Shown one piece after another: positions 1-23,600 of a stretch of 64,000 nt of DNA. Source of the stretch: Myripristis murdjan (Eukaryota; Chordata; Actinopteri; Holocentriformes; Holocentridae). The DNA lies in NCBI RefSeq assembly GCF_902150065.1, contig NC_043995.1:26358001-26422000 (forward strand). The letters run 5' to 3'. Under the pieces are notes generated by a model. It did no database searches and was not told the DNA's origin. It worked only from the letters and a program-made list of their open reading frames with translations. Each line of letters opens with the position of its first letter. Within the stretch, counting starts at the first letter, position 1. The translations under genes and the position numbers were made by a program.

Positions 1-250
1 CTCCGTGGCTGACCGTCAACTTTGATGGATGGAAAAAAAAGTCTTTGAACTCTGTTACAGTGTACCGTGCCCTTACAAGGCATGTGATATTGCAGGTTTA
101 TTTCTTATAGCACATGTTTTTTGTGAATTACATCTTTTGGAGACATTTTTATTATTATTGTATCTGCGCCATATTAGTTTTGGTTCTTTGTTATTTTTCC
201 AAGATTCAAGATGTATTGTAAATGTTTCTAATAAAACAAAAATGAAATAA
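1..250 (+). other. 3' end (3' UTR) of an unidentified plus-strand gene
   Basis: The stretch is AT-rich with no convincing coding frame. It carries a canonical AATAAA at 230-235 followed by A-rich sequence, so it reads like the last part of a 3' UTR. The gene body would lie left of the window and run toward rab11a-like, making the two convergent. Its identity cannot be told from this sequence. Confidence 0.4.
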
Positions 251-2476
251 TCTCCAATTGAAACTCATTGTGTAATTTGTTTTGGTTTGTTTTTTGTCAT
301 AAGATTCCGGGAAGGAAATTATGGCTGAAATGATAAACCTGATCATTTCCTGAAATAGCGTTATCATGTGTAATTGATGAGGTTTTAGCCTCAGTGATCT
401 TAGTGACAATAATCACTTATGGCATTTCCTCTGTGCATTGTCAAATATGGACAATCTAAGTAAAATTATTCAGTATAGCCATGTCAACATTCTACAGTTA
501 ACTGAAGTAACTAAAATTATGGTGAATAATGCAATTATATCCAATCAGATATTCATCCCTCCTAGATACACTAATGAAATGCCAGGGGAGCGGCTACTTA
601 AAGCCGCTGCTGCTACTTACAACTGTTAAAAAAAAAATCCAAATCTTAAAGAGGAATAAGAAGAGCCGGCTATTAACAAATGAGATTTATTCATATATAT
701 ACGCAGTCAAAATATACAGATATTACAATAAACATTTAAAAACCCCTAACCTACACCACCCAGTTGAGGACCAGTGAAGTCAACAGAATTCCGTGTTGAT
801 GTGGAAACACCTCAGCAGGATAATAATCATTTGTGTGCATGCCTGTTGGCTTTAATCATGCTGCCCTTAACACTATCAATCCCTCTCCTTCTCCTCATCT
901 ACCAGACTATTAGATACCAACCAAAGCATTCCTGTTCCCACCGCTCCCCCACCCCCCACCCTCCAGGAAATAAAGACAAGTGAGAGTGGGGACACTCCTC
1001 AGGGAGATCCCAGAAGGCATAGTCCTGTTCCAGTTACATACGCTGTAGAGAGAGAGGGGAGTAGGCGGGCAGGCAGTGGAGGATTTCACTTACAGTAAAA
1101 CAAGCCATCTTGGGTACATCAGAGACCACGGGAGCAGGGCAGGGCTGAGTGCCCTCACTACCCCATCCCCTGAAACATTATCCATCCATCCTAGCTAGCA
1201 CGCAGGCAGCAGCACAGGGTTGTCCATGCATTTACGCCAATTCCCTCATCTCTTCCCCCTCTACCCAAAGGTTCAGGGGTAAAACGGTCATCAGCAGTGC
1301 CAATGCGGTTATCCCATCCAATTGTGAGGCAGTTATCCCATCCAACAACAACGAAATATCAACAATGCGGTTATCCCATCCTATCTAGAGTTTATACAAC
1401 ACCCTGAAAAGCTTGCAAGAACACGGCTTATCTGTAGAATACAAAGTGTGCACAGACCAGGAATGTCTTCCAAGCACAGATCAAAAGCAATCAAAAGAGA
1501 AATTACATACATCAAGATTAGGGACGGAGGTTATTGCTTTGAGATGCCCTGTGGAACACTACTTGAACCAATCAATTTCAACCAAATTCCAGCAGGTGCA
1601 TTTTGGAGGATGGTTGTACCTCCTTGTTCCTCCATTAGTGTGGGGTAGTTGACCTTAACAGCTCCTTCATAAAGAGGATTTGATTATGTGCAAAAGCAGA
1701 AAGCAAGAGAACTCCCTTCACTGGGAAGTAATCAGTGTGGAAAATCGAAACCACCCAATGTTAATACGCAAATCCTTTGGCCAAATGAGACCTTAATCTA
1801 GTGTTCAATAAATATTATAAAGCCACATAAATTCTAAATACATTTTGGGATGATGGGAATGACTATGGAGACAGAGGGGTTACAGTTCAGAGATGCCAGG
1901 TCTCTTCAATGCAGATTTTATTGCCCATTGTCCTAGTAGGGGAGATATGAGAGCCAGCTTTTGCAGGCTTGTTAAATAGAGCTTTCAATGAGAGGGTAGT
2001 TCACAATGACAGAAAATGAGACAAGATACAAGGGAACCTTACAATGTGCTTGATTTCTCATTTTGTTGTGTATCCAATTCTGCTCATGTGCCTCTTTCAC
2101 ATTTAAAAGTTGATCAAGCTCCAAGCGGAACTGCAAAGCATAGTGGACTGGATACGGGCAACCGTCTCAGTGGAAAGAATACAATATACATGTTAAGGAA
2201 GCAAAGTTGATAGTCACCTGCTGCCTTCATTCCATCTGTACTAATCCTGCCCCCTTTCCCTGTCTGTTTATCTAAACTTCTCCCATGTTTCCCCTCTTTG
2301 AATACATTTTTCTTAAACAATGGACCAAATCAACCTCAGCACAAGTATCCTCATGTGAAATGATTCTCGCTACCTGTCTCCCCGTCTCCCCTGTCCATCT
2401 GTCTGTCTCTGTCTTTCTATCTGGCTGTTTCTCCATTGCCTGGAGGTGAAGGAAGGTGGAGGTCGATGGCAAGGTC
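251..2476 (-). other. Probable 3' UTR and downstream region of the rab11a-like gene
   Basis: No coding sequence was recognised. On the minus strand, AATAAA signals lie at 1922-1917 and 691-686, so the rab11a-like transcript could have a 3' UTR of about 0.55 or 1.8 kb. Three near-identical 15-mers (plus strand GC(G/A)GTTATCCCATCC) lie at 1305, 1329 and 1367. Short open frames here are random. Confidence 0.4.
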
Positions 2477-12269
<9,793 letters not shown>

Positions 12270-12559
12270 AGTTTCTTCTCTCCGGCTAGTCGCTGCGAAT
12301 TTATCGCTACGTCCCTCGAACAAACTTCTCTTGTTATTTATCTCGGCTTCAACCGACCCGCCGCCGTTTAAACACGACTTCTCGTCTCACAAGAGAGGTC
12401 AACGCTGACTTTGACAGCAACGCGGAATTATTAAAAGTGAAAATTAAACAAAACACGATACACCACTGTTGTTGCTCACAAGCATCAGATTTCCAATAAC
12501 AACTAGCCTACTAACTGGCCTCCAAAACTTTCGCCTCGTCTTCCTCACCCTCTGTCATT

Positions 12560-12740
12560 TGCCATTTCCGAACTACGTAGCGTCAGTTGCTGTAGATCCG
12601 CCCCTTTCTCGTTTCCCATTGGTCTATCGCCGATCGACTCCTCCCGCTGACGTTGATGCGATTGGTCCGCTTTGCCGTCGCTCATGATTTGACCGTTCGT
12701 CGTTGTTCGGCTGACGTCTTCAGCCCCCAAGCCTCTACAG
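12560..12740 (-). promoter_or_regulatory. Likely rab11a-like promoter: CpG-rich with CCAAT boxes and a CRE
   Basis: About 300-450 bp upstream of the start codon the sequence turns CpG-rich, unlike its surroundings. Two ATTGG motifs (CCAAT on the minus strand) lie at 12618-12622 and 12661-12665, and a TGACGTC CRE core lies at 12712-12718. A constitutive promoter with NF-Y and CREB/ATF sites is inferred. No transcription start can be fixed from sequence alone. Confidence 0.45.
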
Positions 12741-13005
12741 GTATGTTGAGCCTCAGGTTAGCAGAGCTCAGCCGGCATACAGCAGAATGACAATTATGTC
12801 GCTGCAACACGTGTCACTGCAGCCCACAGTGCAGCCACAGCAGATCCGAGAAGACTGAGGCTCCCTGGAGAGGTCAAAGAAAACCCATATTTAATCAAAT
12901 CTCCCCCCCTCTTCCTTCAATGAGGACACATAATTCAAGGTGACCCAAATCTTGCCGTCTGTACACAGAGAATAATTATGTGGATCTCAAATTGAGATCC
13001 AGGGA

Positions 13006-13015
13006 CCCCCCCCCC

Positions 13016-13046
<31 letters not shown>

Positions 13047-13057
13047 ACACATACACA

Positions 13058-13102
<45 letters not shown>

Positions 13103-13160
13103 ACAAACACACACACACACACACACATACACACAAACACACACACACACACACACACAC
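13006..13160. repeat. Compound C-tract and (CA)n repeat
   Basis: 27 C bases run into about 128 bases of CA repeats. The CA part has a higher-order pattern in which CACATACACACAAACACA recurs three times. Confidence 0.95.
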
Positions 13161-13244
13161 TTGGACTGTAGTTGAATTCACTGGGATGACATCTCCCACC
13201 ATCGTAAAATTCTCACATCTTTTACATTTCAGAACTTTCAGATT

Positions 13245-13815
13245 TCATAATCAGAATAAGAATAAGAAGTGCTTTATTGATTGGAAACTGGGTCAGCTGC
13301 AGTTGCTCAAATTCTGAAGAAAATAATTAAATTTTAAGAAACTGAAAAAGAAATAATAAATATAAGGACAAGTACCTTAGAAATGTGTTTAGAAAAGTGT
13401 TAAAAATATGTGCATTAATCATGATTGTGCAATAATTTTAGTTAAAAAGGTATGTGCATTATGTCTAAATATGTGCATTGACTCTACACAATATTACAAC
13501 AATAAATGCAGATATAAGAAATATTAAGAAGTCAACCTTTATACACCATATATACACAGGGATATTGTGCTGTTGAAATGCTGTCAAGTCCTACAGGTAT
13601 AAATTATTGCACTGTTAAATGGTTAAATAAACAATTTAAATAGTGTACAGTTATATAGTCCCATAACCTGGGTTATCTGACTCTCCTTGGGAGGCATTAA
13701 AAAGTCTGATGGTCACAGGAAGGAATGACTTCCTGTGGTGAAAAATAATAATAGGGCTCTCTGTGAGATAAGATTGGGAACGTCTGATGCAAGCAGATTT
13801 TGAGAAGACTCAACG
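13245..13815. repeat. Unclassified AT-rich interspersed repeat
   Basis: Starts with AATAAGAATAAGAAGTGCTT and ends with GTCACAGGAAGGAATGACTT and following text, phrases I recall from dispersed fish repeats. No coding sequence. Family not assigned. Confidence 0.3.
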
Positions 13816-13826
13816 GGCAGAGAAAT

Positions 13827-13858
<32 letters not shown>

Positions 13859-14661
13859 ACTCACAAGATTATACTCTCTGTGTCAGAAAGTTTAAATTAT
13901 CACAGCAAAGTGGTTTAGTGGTGTATTCCTTTGTCACTGACAGCGAGCATGATGTGACATTTGAAATTGAATCTGATGAGGGAAAACCCTGCTCATTTGG
14001 TACTCCGGGCAGGCTAAATCAAACTAAAATAATTATCTGCAAGTTTTACTGATGTTTATTGCAACACACAAATGAAATGTAGGGCAAATTTATTTTCAGT
14101 TTGTCACCATAAATCATCATATTTAAAAACAGGAATGCAGTCAGTCTCATCATGGATCATCAGCTGGAGCTCATTCAAAGCAGTGACAGCAAGACTCATT
14201 TTCAGCACCTAAAACATCATATGTAAATAACATGGAAATTGCAGAGTTGAATAAAACATAAAACATTCACTTGTAATTTACATTTAAAACATCTCACGCC
14301 ACACACACATAAGCCTAAGCTTTTGCCCTCCTCTGGGTTGATTCAAAACATTTCTATCATCTTACACGTAACACAGTGTTGGTGTTTTTTTCCTTTCGCC
14401 TATATTCAGATAATTAACAAAAACTCCAGCCACACTCATTCACATTTCATAACCTTTTGAATGTACAATGCTACCACGTAGCAGTGCAGCTTACACATCA
14501 GTCATTTTAGACTGGCATCACTTGAGCCAGTACTGTAGTGTTAAGGTACCCAAGGTTTCCCTGATGCCTTTCTCTCATCAGGCTGCAGTACAGGGCAGTG
14601 GGAGGACGAGCTCCCCTGTCAGCCACCCTGAGGCCCTTGTCCAGCTGGGAGCTGAGCGTAA

Positions 14662-17600
14662 TCAGATGTTCCTGCAGCAGGGTTTCTTCTCCTCTGAGTT
14701 TTCCCCTTTTGAGCCAGGGCTGGTCAGCGACACAGCATTGATGGAGCCCCGAATCACCTCCTTACTGCTCACTTTCCTGTGAATTTCTGAGGGGAAGTAC
14801 ATATATGATGCAGTAGCTATACTCAGTGGTCACTTTATTATGTCCACCTGCACAATCTAATACAATCCAATACACCTGTTCTGCCATGAAGTTTACTCTT
14901 CTGCTGCCTATAATGCTCAGGTTTTCTTTTTGTCACAGTAATAGATGTTTTCATTCAATTTTATGTTTGGCATTAAGCTTATAGTTAGTGCTGCTGTTGT
15001 ACTGGACTGCATTTTATTGAGAGATGTTTCCACTATTCTGTCCCCCTCATGTCTATATGAATAGGGAGGACAAAAAATTGGAAACACCTCTTAATATAAT
15101 GTAGTCCAGTACAAGACCTCTGTAAACTACAACCTCAGTAATAAACACAGAATTAAATTTACACATTCTCCACAAATTGAACATTATAAACTTTCTTAAA
15201 AGGTAGAATTCATGCCAGAGCTGTTGTACTGAACAGCGTTAGACTGTACAGGTGGACCTGATAAAGTGACACTGAGTGTATATATTATGCTGTGGCATTG
15301 AAAGAGGCTGCAGTGTGCCCAGCCGGTAACAGAAATAGTGGCATAGCACCTTGGTGTTAAAAAGGGAGTGCATGATTATGTTGCTGTTATTATTCAGGGT
15401 CACAGGGTGCTGTAGCCTGTCCCAGTATGCATGGAATAGAAGTAATGCATGCTGGGACGTGGCTGGAAATCTATCAGTGCAAACATGCTGACTCACATTT
15501 ATTTAGAGTCTCCAGTCCACCTGATTTCTCTTGATCTCATGAGCTTTAGAAAAGACTAGTATGAAGGTTAAAATAAAGTATCCAGACACTGATTGAAAAG
15601 TATAGGAAATACAGGTATATTAAAGACCTGCTAGCACATCGTTGAACGCTGCCTCGACATTAGTGGACTCCAAGGCCGAGGTCTCCAGAAACAGCAGACC
15701 TCTCTTATCTGAAAGGGAAAAAAAGTAATGAATTATTTTTATATAGGGTGTTTGGAAAATCTGCTTCTTGTTACTTTGCCCTACACACTTGGAAGATGCT
15801 TCAACAGAACTGTAAGTTGACCTCATTAATATCATTGAGTCATTTTCAAGGTTTAATTGCTAATGGTATTGACTGTAATTGTCACTGTTTTTATTTTTAT
15901 TTGTTTTTATTGTTCTTATTCTTATTGTTCTTATCTCACTATCAATTTGTACACTTTTACATTTTACCTTCCTTAACTTTACCTTGTTTTTAAGTAATAT
16001 AACCATGTATTTTTTTTAATCACTTTTAGATTTTAGTTGTGTCTGCATTTATTGTGTACATCTTTATCCCATTAAAAATGAGGGTTCTCCCTCAATGTGT
16101 TTTCTGAGATATTAAAAAATCTAATGAATGAATAAATTCATGAATATTGATATGATATTATTCATCAAAAGCATGTTTTTGTTGCTTCCAAGCTCATCCA
16201 CTGTTTTTATTTGAAACTGATGAGTGTTCACAAAAGAAATGTAGTGAACCTCATGCTTCCAAACAATCTATTGCTTATCAGATTTAGTCACTTTAATCGC
16301 CGAGTAGAATAAACGAGGAGGAATTCATCTTGTGATCTCGGTGCCGTGACAGCTAACACAATTTCACAGTATGTACTGGCACACGATGCAGGAAAAAAAA
16401 AAAAGAAAGAAAGAGCTCACACACAGTGCAAAGTGGCAGTGCAGCTATAGAAACTAGACAGCTCTACATGGAAGCATTTAACAATCAGCAAGAGCCCATT
16501 TTTCATAAAAGAAATGCAATGAACATACAAACCATTTGCAGTGGTTCATACACTTTCACACTTTAAAGGAACACTTCACCCAAAATACAAAAAAACATAC
16601 TCTCCCATTTACCTTGTGTTCAGTCTCTTTCCAGCTAGTTTCTGTGTGAACTGGCCAGGTTTCCACTCTGTCTCCCTTGGGCTTAATAGAAGAGCTTATT
16701 ATAATAATAATTATTATTATTTGTATGTGTGTATGCGGCAAAGAGTTTCATTGAGAAGTATTTCTGAAGAGGAAACTGTGTCTACCTGCCCCCAATCAGT
16801 CAAATTAGAGTTGGACAGATACAGTTTCCCAGTGTTAGTTGGTACCAAATAATCCCCAAAGAAACTCTTCACTCTCGAGGGCTGTTGATTAAGTCAGGTG
16901 TATGCGTCATTATTTTTGGAGAGAGTTGTTGCTGTTGTGTAAAAAATTTTGGCAGTTTGAGCTCCACAAAATGAATGAACGACCCACCCAGCCCAGCTGT
17001 ATTCCGGTGAAGCGAGACAGACTGGAAAACCTTGCCAAATCACACAGGAGCTATTTAGATGGATAAAGTGCACTGGGGGGAAGTGGGGAAACATATATAC
17101 ATATATTTCTGCATTGTAGATGGACTGTTCCTTTATGACTCTGGACTTGTACCTGCAAAGTCTTTGGCCTCCTCAGTAGGTACAGATCTCTCTGATGCCA
17201 AGTCAGCCTTGTTGCCTACAAGCATGACCACAATGTGGGGGTCAGCGTGGTCGTACAGCTCCTTCAGCCAGCGCTCCACACTCTCATAGGTGAGGTGTTT
17301 GGTGATATCATAGACCAGCAGGGCCCCAACAGCCCCTCGGTAATACCTGGTTAGAGAAGATTGACAGTACAGTGATTAATTATTTGCTGTTCCATGATGC
17401 TGCTTTCATGGCTGATGGAGCTGTATAGTTAAATTTAAGTCAACTATATATTTTTTTTAAGCATAATAGGATCATTCATAGCAAGAGGTTTTTTTTTTTG
17501 GTGTCATTTCAAAGATTTTTCTGTCACTAAAGACTGCTCTGAAGTCATAAACCAATCAATATTTCCTTCTTTTACAAGTTCCCCTTGTAAGTTCCTCACT

Positions 17601-20600
17601 TCCAGCGTGATTAATTCCAGTTTAATAGGTTTTAGCGACTTGTTAAAGTACAAATGGGAAATTCCATGGGAGTGGAAATTAGCATAGTGGAATAAGTCAG
17701 CAAAGTAATTACTCAAAAAGCCAGGCTGTCAGAAAAGAGCTAATCCTACAGTGGTGTAGCATATCCTTAGATTTTTCGTGTCGTAAAAATTAAACGGACA
17801 TGGCTCTATTGTTTTAAAATACGCTTCCGCACTGGTAATCCCCCCAGCTTCATTACAAAATGAACAAATCGGGGATTTCCTCAGCTAGAACGGAGTTTCT
17901 GAGGGTTGAGCGTTCAAATTAAGGTCTCTGTTCGAACCAAGTTGATGTTTTTTTTAACCAAGTATAGCAGTTTGAAAGAGCCAAGAAATGAGAATCTGTT
18001 GGTTGTTTTCCAGATTATTTAGGAGGAAACAGATGAACAGTTTTTGCCCTTTTGTGTGTATTAACTGATAACAAGACTACTTTTCCCAGCACTACCATCA
18101 ACATACAGGTTGCCTAACAACTGTGGGACAAACAAGACAAGCATGGTATGTTTGTACAATTGCAATCAGATTAGTGCATGTAGTGTGGGATAACACATAC
18201 TTGGAAAATACATGTACTGTATGTTCTTTCTGATGGCTGCACTTGGAAAGATTTTATGTAAAAATACACAGACTAAAAGATAGACTTGAGCTGTGAACCT
18301 ATTTTCCCAAATTGCTTTAAGGTGCTGGGTTCGGTCACTGGTGGGAGACCTACCGTGACATACAGGGAGTCACAATTTAAAATGCAAGAATGAACCACAA
18401 AATTGTTCCCAAAAGAGAAGTGAGCCAGTTTTTCATTTTTTAAAGAACTGGATTCACCAGTGGTGGCTGACGTTACTGTGATTTTTTTTTTCCTCCACCA
18501 CTGCCAGCAACTAGAAAGAGAAATTTTAGGTACTAGGAATGATCAGTCTACTGAGGTCACTCACTTGATATTATTTCTGGGTAATGAAAGCCTTCAGATT
18601 TTATCAAATTCGGAGCTACTTCCCTCTTCCCCTGTGGGCGGCCAAAATGCCACTTTACCTAATGGTGCTTCAAAGGAAACAAACTCAAAAACACTGCACT
18701 ACTGTTTAAAAAGGGAACTATCTGCCATGTGTATTCCTCAGCTCATTTTGTTGTATGGTGGTGTAAAGATGTTGTCAACACAGATAAGGAGAAGTTTGGT
18801 AACAGAAAATATTTCAGCTATCTTTTTTGTCCTTTTTGAACAGTTCAATGTGCAGAGAGAGAGACAGGGAAGATAGGGGCATGAAAAGGGACAAAGGTCC
18901 AGGTCTAGAATCAAACCCCAAGATGTCATGTTCACTTGTAGATGCCATAACCCACTGAAACAATTCAACTGAAAGCATGTTAAGTAGATTTATGCAGCCA
19001 TATGTCCACTTTTGAGTGAAATAACAAGTTAACTCCCTCATCCTGGGAAATGCAAGAAATCACAACTACAGCAAAAGTAGATAAGACAGGTTGAGGAGAA
19101 GTGGGTACACCAAAAAATAAATTAAAACAACGATCCTGGAATGCACTGAACATGACAAATTGATTATATCAAAGACTTATCTGACAGGTACATTGAAGAT
19201 GAGAGATGGAGTACATGTGTAAATCTAGACCAGGCGTCCTGCCTAAGGATGTGATGGCCCTCTGTACTCACCAGAGTTCTTACAGTTTTGTATTTTTTTT
19301 TGTATTATTTATTATGTTTTTCATTTTTTGTTTTCAATTCAATTTCAGTTAGTTTATAAAATGGGTTTGCTCTTTTCAGTTCAGTTTTTATTCTTTAAAA
19401 ATGTTTCATTTTTTGTTTAGTTTTTATTAGTTTTAATTAGTTTTAGTTCATTTATTATTATTATTATTATATGGGAGGTATTTGTCAGGGGTAATATTCA
19501 AGAAGTTCAGAATAGGCATTACAATACAAACACAACACTTTATGAAGGCTACCAGTCATGTCGACGTCCCAGTCTCAGTAAACATCAGCACCAACGCCTC
19601 CTCATGCTTGTGGTGTTGATAAATTTGACCAAAGTGACAAAGACTATAACTAAAGACATTTTATTGTTAGTTTTTAAGTACACAGTACTGTTTAAGATTT
19701 TTTTCCCCTCTCTAAAGTCTATTTTTATTTTTATTTCAGTTAACTAAAATGTTTTTTTTTTCCACACACAGTTTTACTTTTCAGTTTAGTTTTAGTTAAC
19801 TGTCATAACCTTGGTACTCACGCAGAGGTGATGGCCCGGTATCTCTCCAGCCCAGCTGTGTCCCAGATCTGGGCCTTGATGCTGAGGCCGTGGACCTGCA
19901 CCGTCCGAGTGCTGAACTCCACCCCGATGGTGGTGCGGCTGTCGTGGTTGAACTCATTCCTGGTGAAGCGGGACAGCAGGTTGCTCTTGCCTACACCAGA
20001 CTCTCCTATGAGAACCACTGGAGAAGAGAGATGGGACAGAGTGGACAGGCATCGTCAAGAACAAATCTGACTTGTTAACCCGAAGGACACGCATCCCTCC
20101 CTCTCCTCTCACATCCAAGCTAGATTTAGATGCACACATTAGTTTTAATTTGAAAGGGATTTTTTTCCCCAATAGATGCATGATAAGGTAATAGGCTGCT
20201 GCAAATGAATATCTTTGTACAGCTGATGTTGGGAGAATAATCGCTGTACGAATCCCCTGCAGTTGCAAGGCCCTCTCTTTTTGCTCTGTGTCAAAAAGCT
20301 TCTGCAAATGAAGTGGGAAGAAAAGGTGTTGAGTGCAGCACTTGAAGACACTGTTCCTGGACACAAAAGCACATTTGTGATGGTTCTGAGTGTCTTATTT
20401 TTGTCTGTTGAAAGACTACACCCAATATGTCTTCAGCACCCTACAGAGTACACCAAGTAGACAAAACTCCTCTTCTACATTCACAGACTTTAACATGAGC
20501 TGTTCCTGTGATGCCCGCCTGCTCCTCCTCCATTTCAGGGCCATTATTAAGTGACGCTTACAGTCTAGGTGTGTCCTTCTTGATTTCGCTAATCTTAACA

Positions 20601-23600
20601 TAAACCCCTAGCCTTAGCTGTCTGATGCTGTGGCTTATTATTATATCACTGGGGCGATGGTATCCTATTTTAAAAACAGCACCACACCCGCATAGTAAAT
20701 GAGACAATAACTCCAACTGAGAACAAACATGGCGCAGGCAGAGGACCGTCTGAGCAAAATATGTCCAGGAGCGATAACTTAAAACAACAAAGTATTGATT
20801 GGGAAAGAGGGAATTTGACATTATGAGGTTCACCGTTGGTACTTTTTTCCAAATTATTTATAGAGACAGTGGAATCTATTTGGATAAAATAGAGGATTCA
20901 CAGCTCTGGCAGGCTTCAAACCTTTGTTAGTGAGAGAACAGATGTAGTTTCAGAAGTGAGGGGCTTCACATTAGATATTTTTTAAAGTTTACTGGTGATT
21001 TACCCTTCACTAGACATTTGCCAGAAAGGGGGTCAGGGTGTGAAGGCCCATAAAAGTTCAAGGAAATTAAAGCTCAAAAGGTTAAAGTATTTGGTTAAGT
21101 CACAGGGCATTAGTGTATATGTTTATTTTGGCCTTGATATTTTGGAAATGACATAATTTTGGACATCAAACAGTTAAAGAAAAACTGACTTATCAGCTGC
21201 TCATGCAAAGGAGCAAGGACGGCTATCATAATGTCCATGCAAACACATGCTCATACACACCTTACTTCTTAAAAAGAAAAAGAAAAAAAAAAAAAAAACA
21301 CCCGAAAAGCGTGGACAGAAAATTCTCTTAAAGGTGTACTTTTGTTTCCAGCACTGAATAGTTTCTCTAAGAGGGGAAACAACTCCAAATCAGGTGGAAC
21401 AGGTTAAGTTGCAACTTCCTTTTATGTTGGCTGGAGAAGCCTCTCTGTTAGGGTAAATGGTAGGACAAAGGAACAACTGACCACCTTTCCCTGCATTTCA
21501 GTGAGTCATGTTTGGGTTTCACTTCCTTTGCTGACTCAGAAAGAAACAGGCTTGGTTTATTTGACACAGATAAGAAACTTTGCCCACACCATGAAGTCAC
21601 TGTGATACTTGGATCAATCAGCTGGATAAGATGCAGTTTCTGCTTTCTGCGAGCGTTTAGGCTGAAGTTTGTGTACAGTGCTAAGATAGTAATGCAAATC
21701 TTTGTAACAACACCACAGTGAAAAATGAAACTGGATTGCTTTTAAAATTCAGAGTTAAGTAAAGTAAAGAGAAAAACTCATCATATGCATAAATAACAAT
21801 AACACGGTAAACAAGACTGTGGTATTTAGATCCACACTCACATATTTATTGAAATGCCCAAGGCCACAATAATTCTGCTTTTTTAGAGATAAAAGAAATG
21901 GGATCTCTGTTTAAAGTTACAGTAAATTCAAATTCATATTAAACTGGAGTTCATCTTGGCATCTACAAACCATTTGTTTGCTATTTTCAAAGAACTGTGA
22001 TTAGAAATGCTGACACCATTACCCAAACATCTGCTCATTCTCATAAAAGCGCACTCTGGAGTGTAGCCCGTGCTCAGCTCTGGTCTTATGTTTAACCTGG
22101 AGTGCAAATAAAGGCAGCGGCAAAGAATGCTTTACAAGTTGCCATTACTTTGGTTTGTTTTGGGTAATTGTTCACTCTGCAGCCAGATCGCTGTCCTGTT
22201 GAAATGAGCATGGTTGTTTTTTTTCCCCCTCTCCTCCACAACTGAGTAACTTCTTATGCAAACAATACCCCTGGTTTCCATGGTGATGTGAGACAAGAGG
22301 CCCTTAGACTCTCCAGTGGTCGGGTTTGTCCCTTCTGAGGAAGTTGGGAAGAACATGACGCCTTGCCCAAAGGACTGAATTTTCCTTTTTCATGACCTTA
22401 GCTACTGTACAGTATGTGGCACAACTTTTTACATACTGCATAAATGTGAAGGACAGATTACCGAGTTATTAGTTGAACATAGTCGTGCTTCCCTGAGAAT
22501 TAACCATTACCATCACCTTACCTATACCCTTAGGCCAAAATGTCAGATTTAATATCTCACGATCTCTTGGACAGATTGTCATGAAATGTGGTGAGCACAT
22601 CCATGCTCCCCAAATGATGCACCCAATCAATTTTGGTGACCTCTTGACCTTTCCTATAGTGCCAAAATGTCAACCTTGCACATGAAATATCACTAAATCT
22701 AATCAGCGGATTGTCATAGTAATTGCTGAGAGCATTCATTCTCCCCAAAGGAGGATTCCCCTTGATTTTGATGACCTCATCACCTTGTCTTTAGCCTCAA
22801 CCTTAGGACAAAATGTCAAATTTAATATCTCAAAATATATTCGGCAGGTTGTCATGAAATTTGCAAAGCACATTCACACTTCCCATTGGATGGACCCAGG
22901 CAACTTTGGTAACATCCTGACCTTTCCCCTAGCATCACCCTCAGGCCAAAATGTGCAAACCCCACTCTCCCACCAGCACCAGAGTGCTTGCTGTTGTTGG
23001 ATCACTTAACCTTAACGTGAATCATATTCCCTCTCTTTGCGTGTGTCTCTCACTTCCCTTCTGTCTGTTAAGAGACATCTGTTACATGAGCCGGTGGCAT
23101 ATCATCAATCACCGTGCCATGTAATGAAGCCTATCACATGTTTTCCTTATTTGAGAGGAGAATAAGTGGAGTGTTTTGTGTCTCACTTGACCTTACAGTG
23201 ATTGGCAACACAGTATTAAGCCAACTATCAAGTCCACGGTTGCAATGCAATAAAAAAACACTTTAGCAGAATGGATCCTTTCAATTTTGGAGACACTGTG
23301 TGGCGTAAGTGGATATATTGTTTAGACACCAAGGTCCTCTGCATGCTGCAATTTTTTTGAATGGAAAGTTACTGATAAAGAGGATTACAAGTAAACATCC
23401 TGGTTGCAACAAAAGACCCTCTGATATTATGTGCATGCATCAGCACAGACAAGATGCCGGTGATTTCATGATTGGTGATTTCATTCAGGTTGTACAACTT
23501 TTATTCAAAGATCTTTTGATACTCTTAAGCACTGAGAATAATATCTACATTACGTTTTGAGATAAACAGCTCTAAAACACATTACAAGCTATATCCTGCA

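Larger units (their letters stand above)
12741..14661. other. Spacer between rab11a-like and the rab25 stop
   Basis: No gene is visible. It holds a C-tract plus CA microsatellite (13006-13160), an unclassified AT-rich repeat (about 13245-13815), a T-tract (13827-13857), and on the minus strand an AATAAA at 14060-14055. The last is about 600 bases past the rab25 stop codon and is the likely rab25 polyadenylation signal. Confidence 0.5.

Noticed and set aside
12935-13202. Cys-Val and His-Thr rich frames
   Set aside because: These are translations of the CA microsatellite, not proteins. The same holds for 59357-59705 and 11098-11333.
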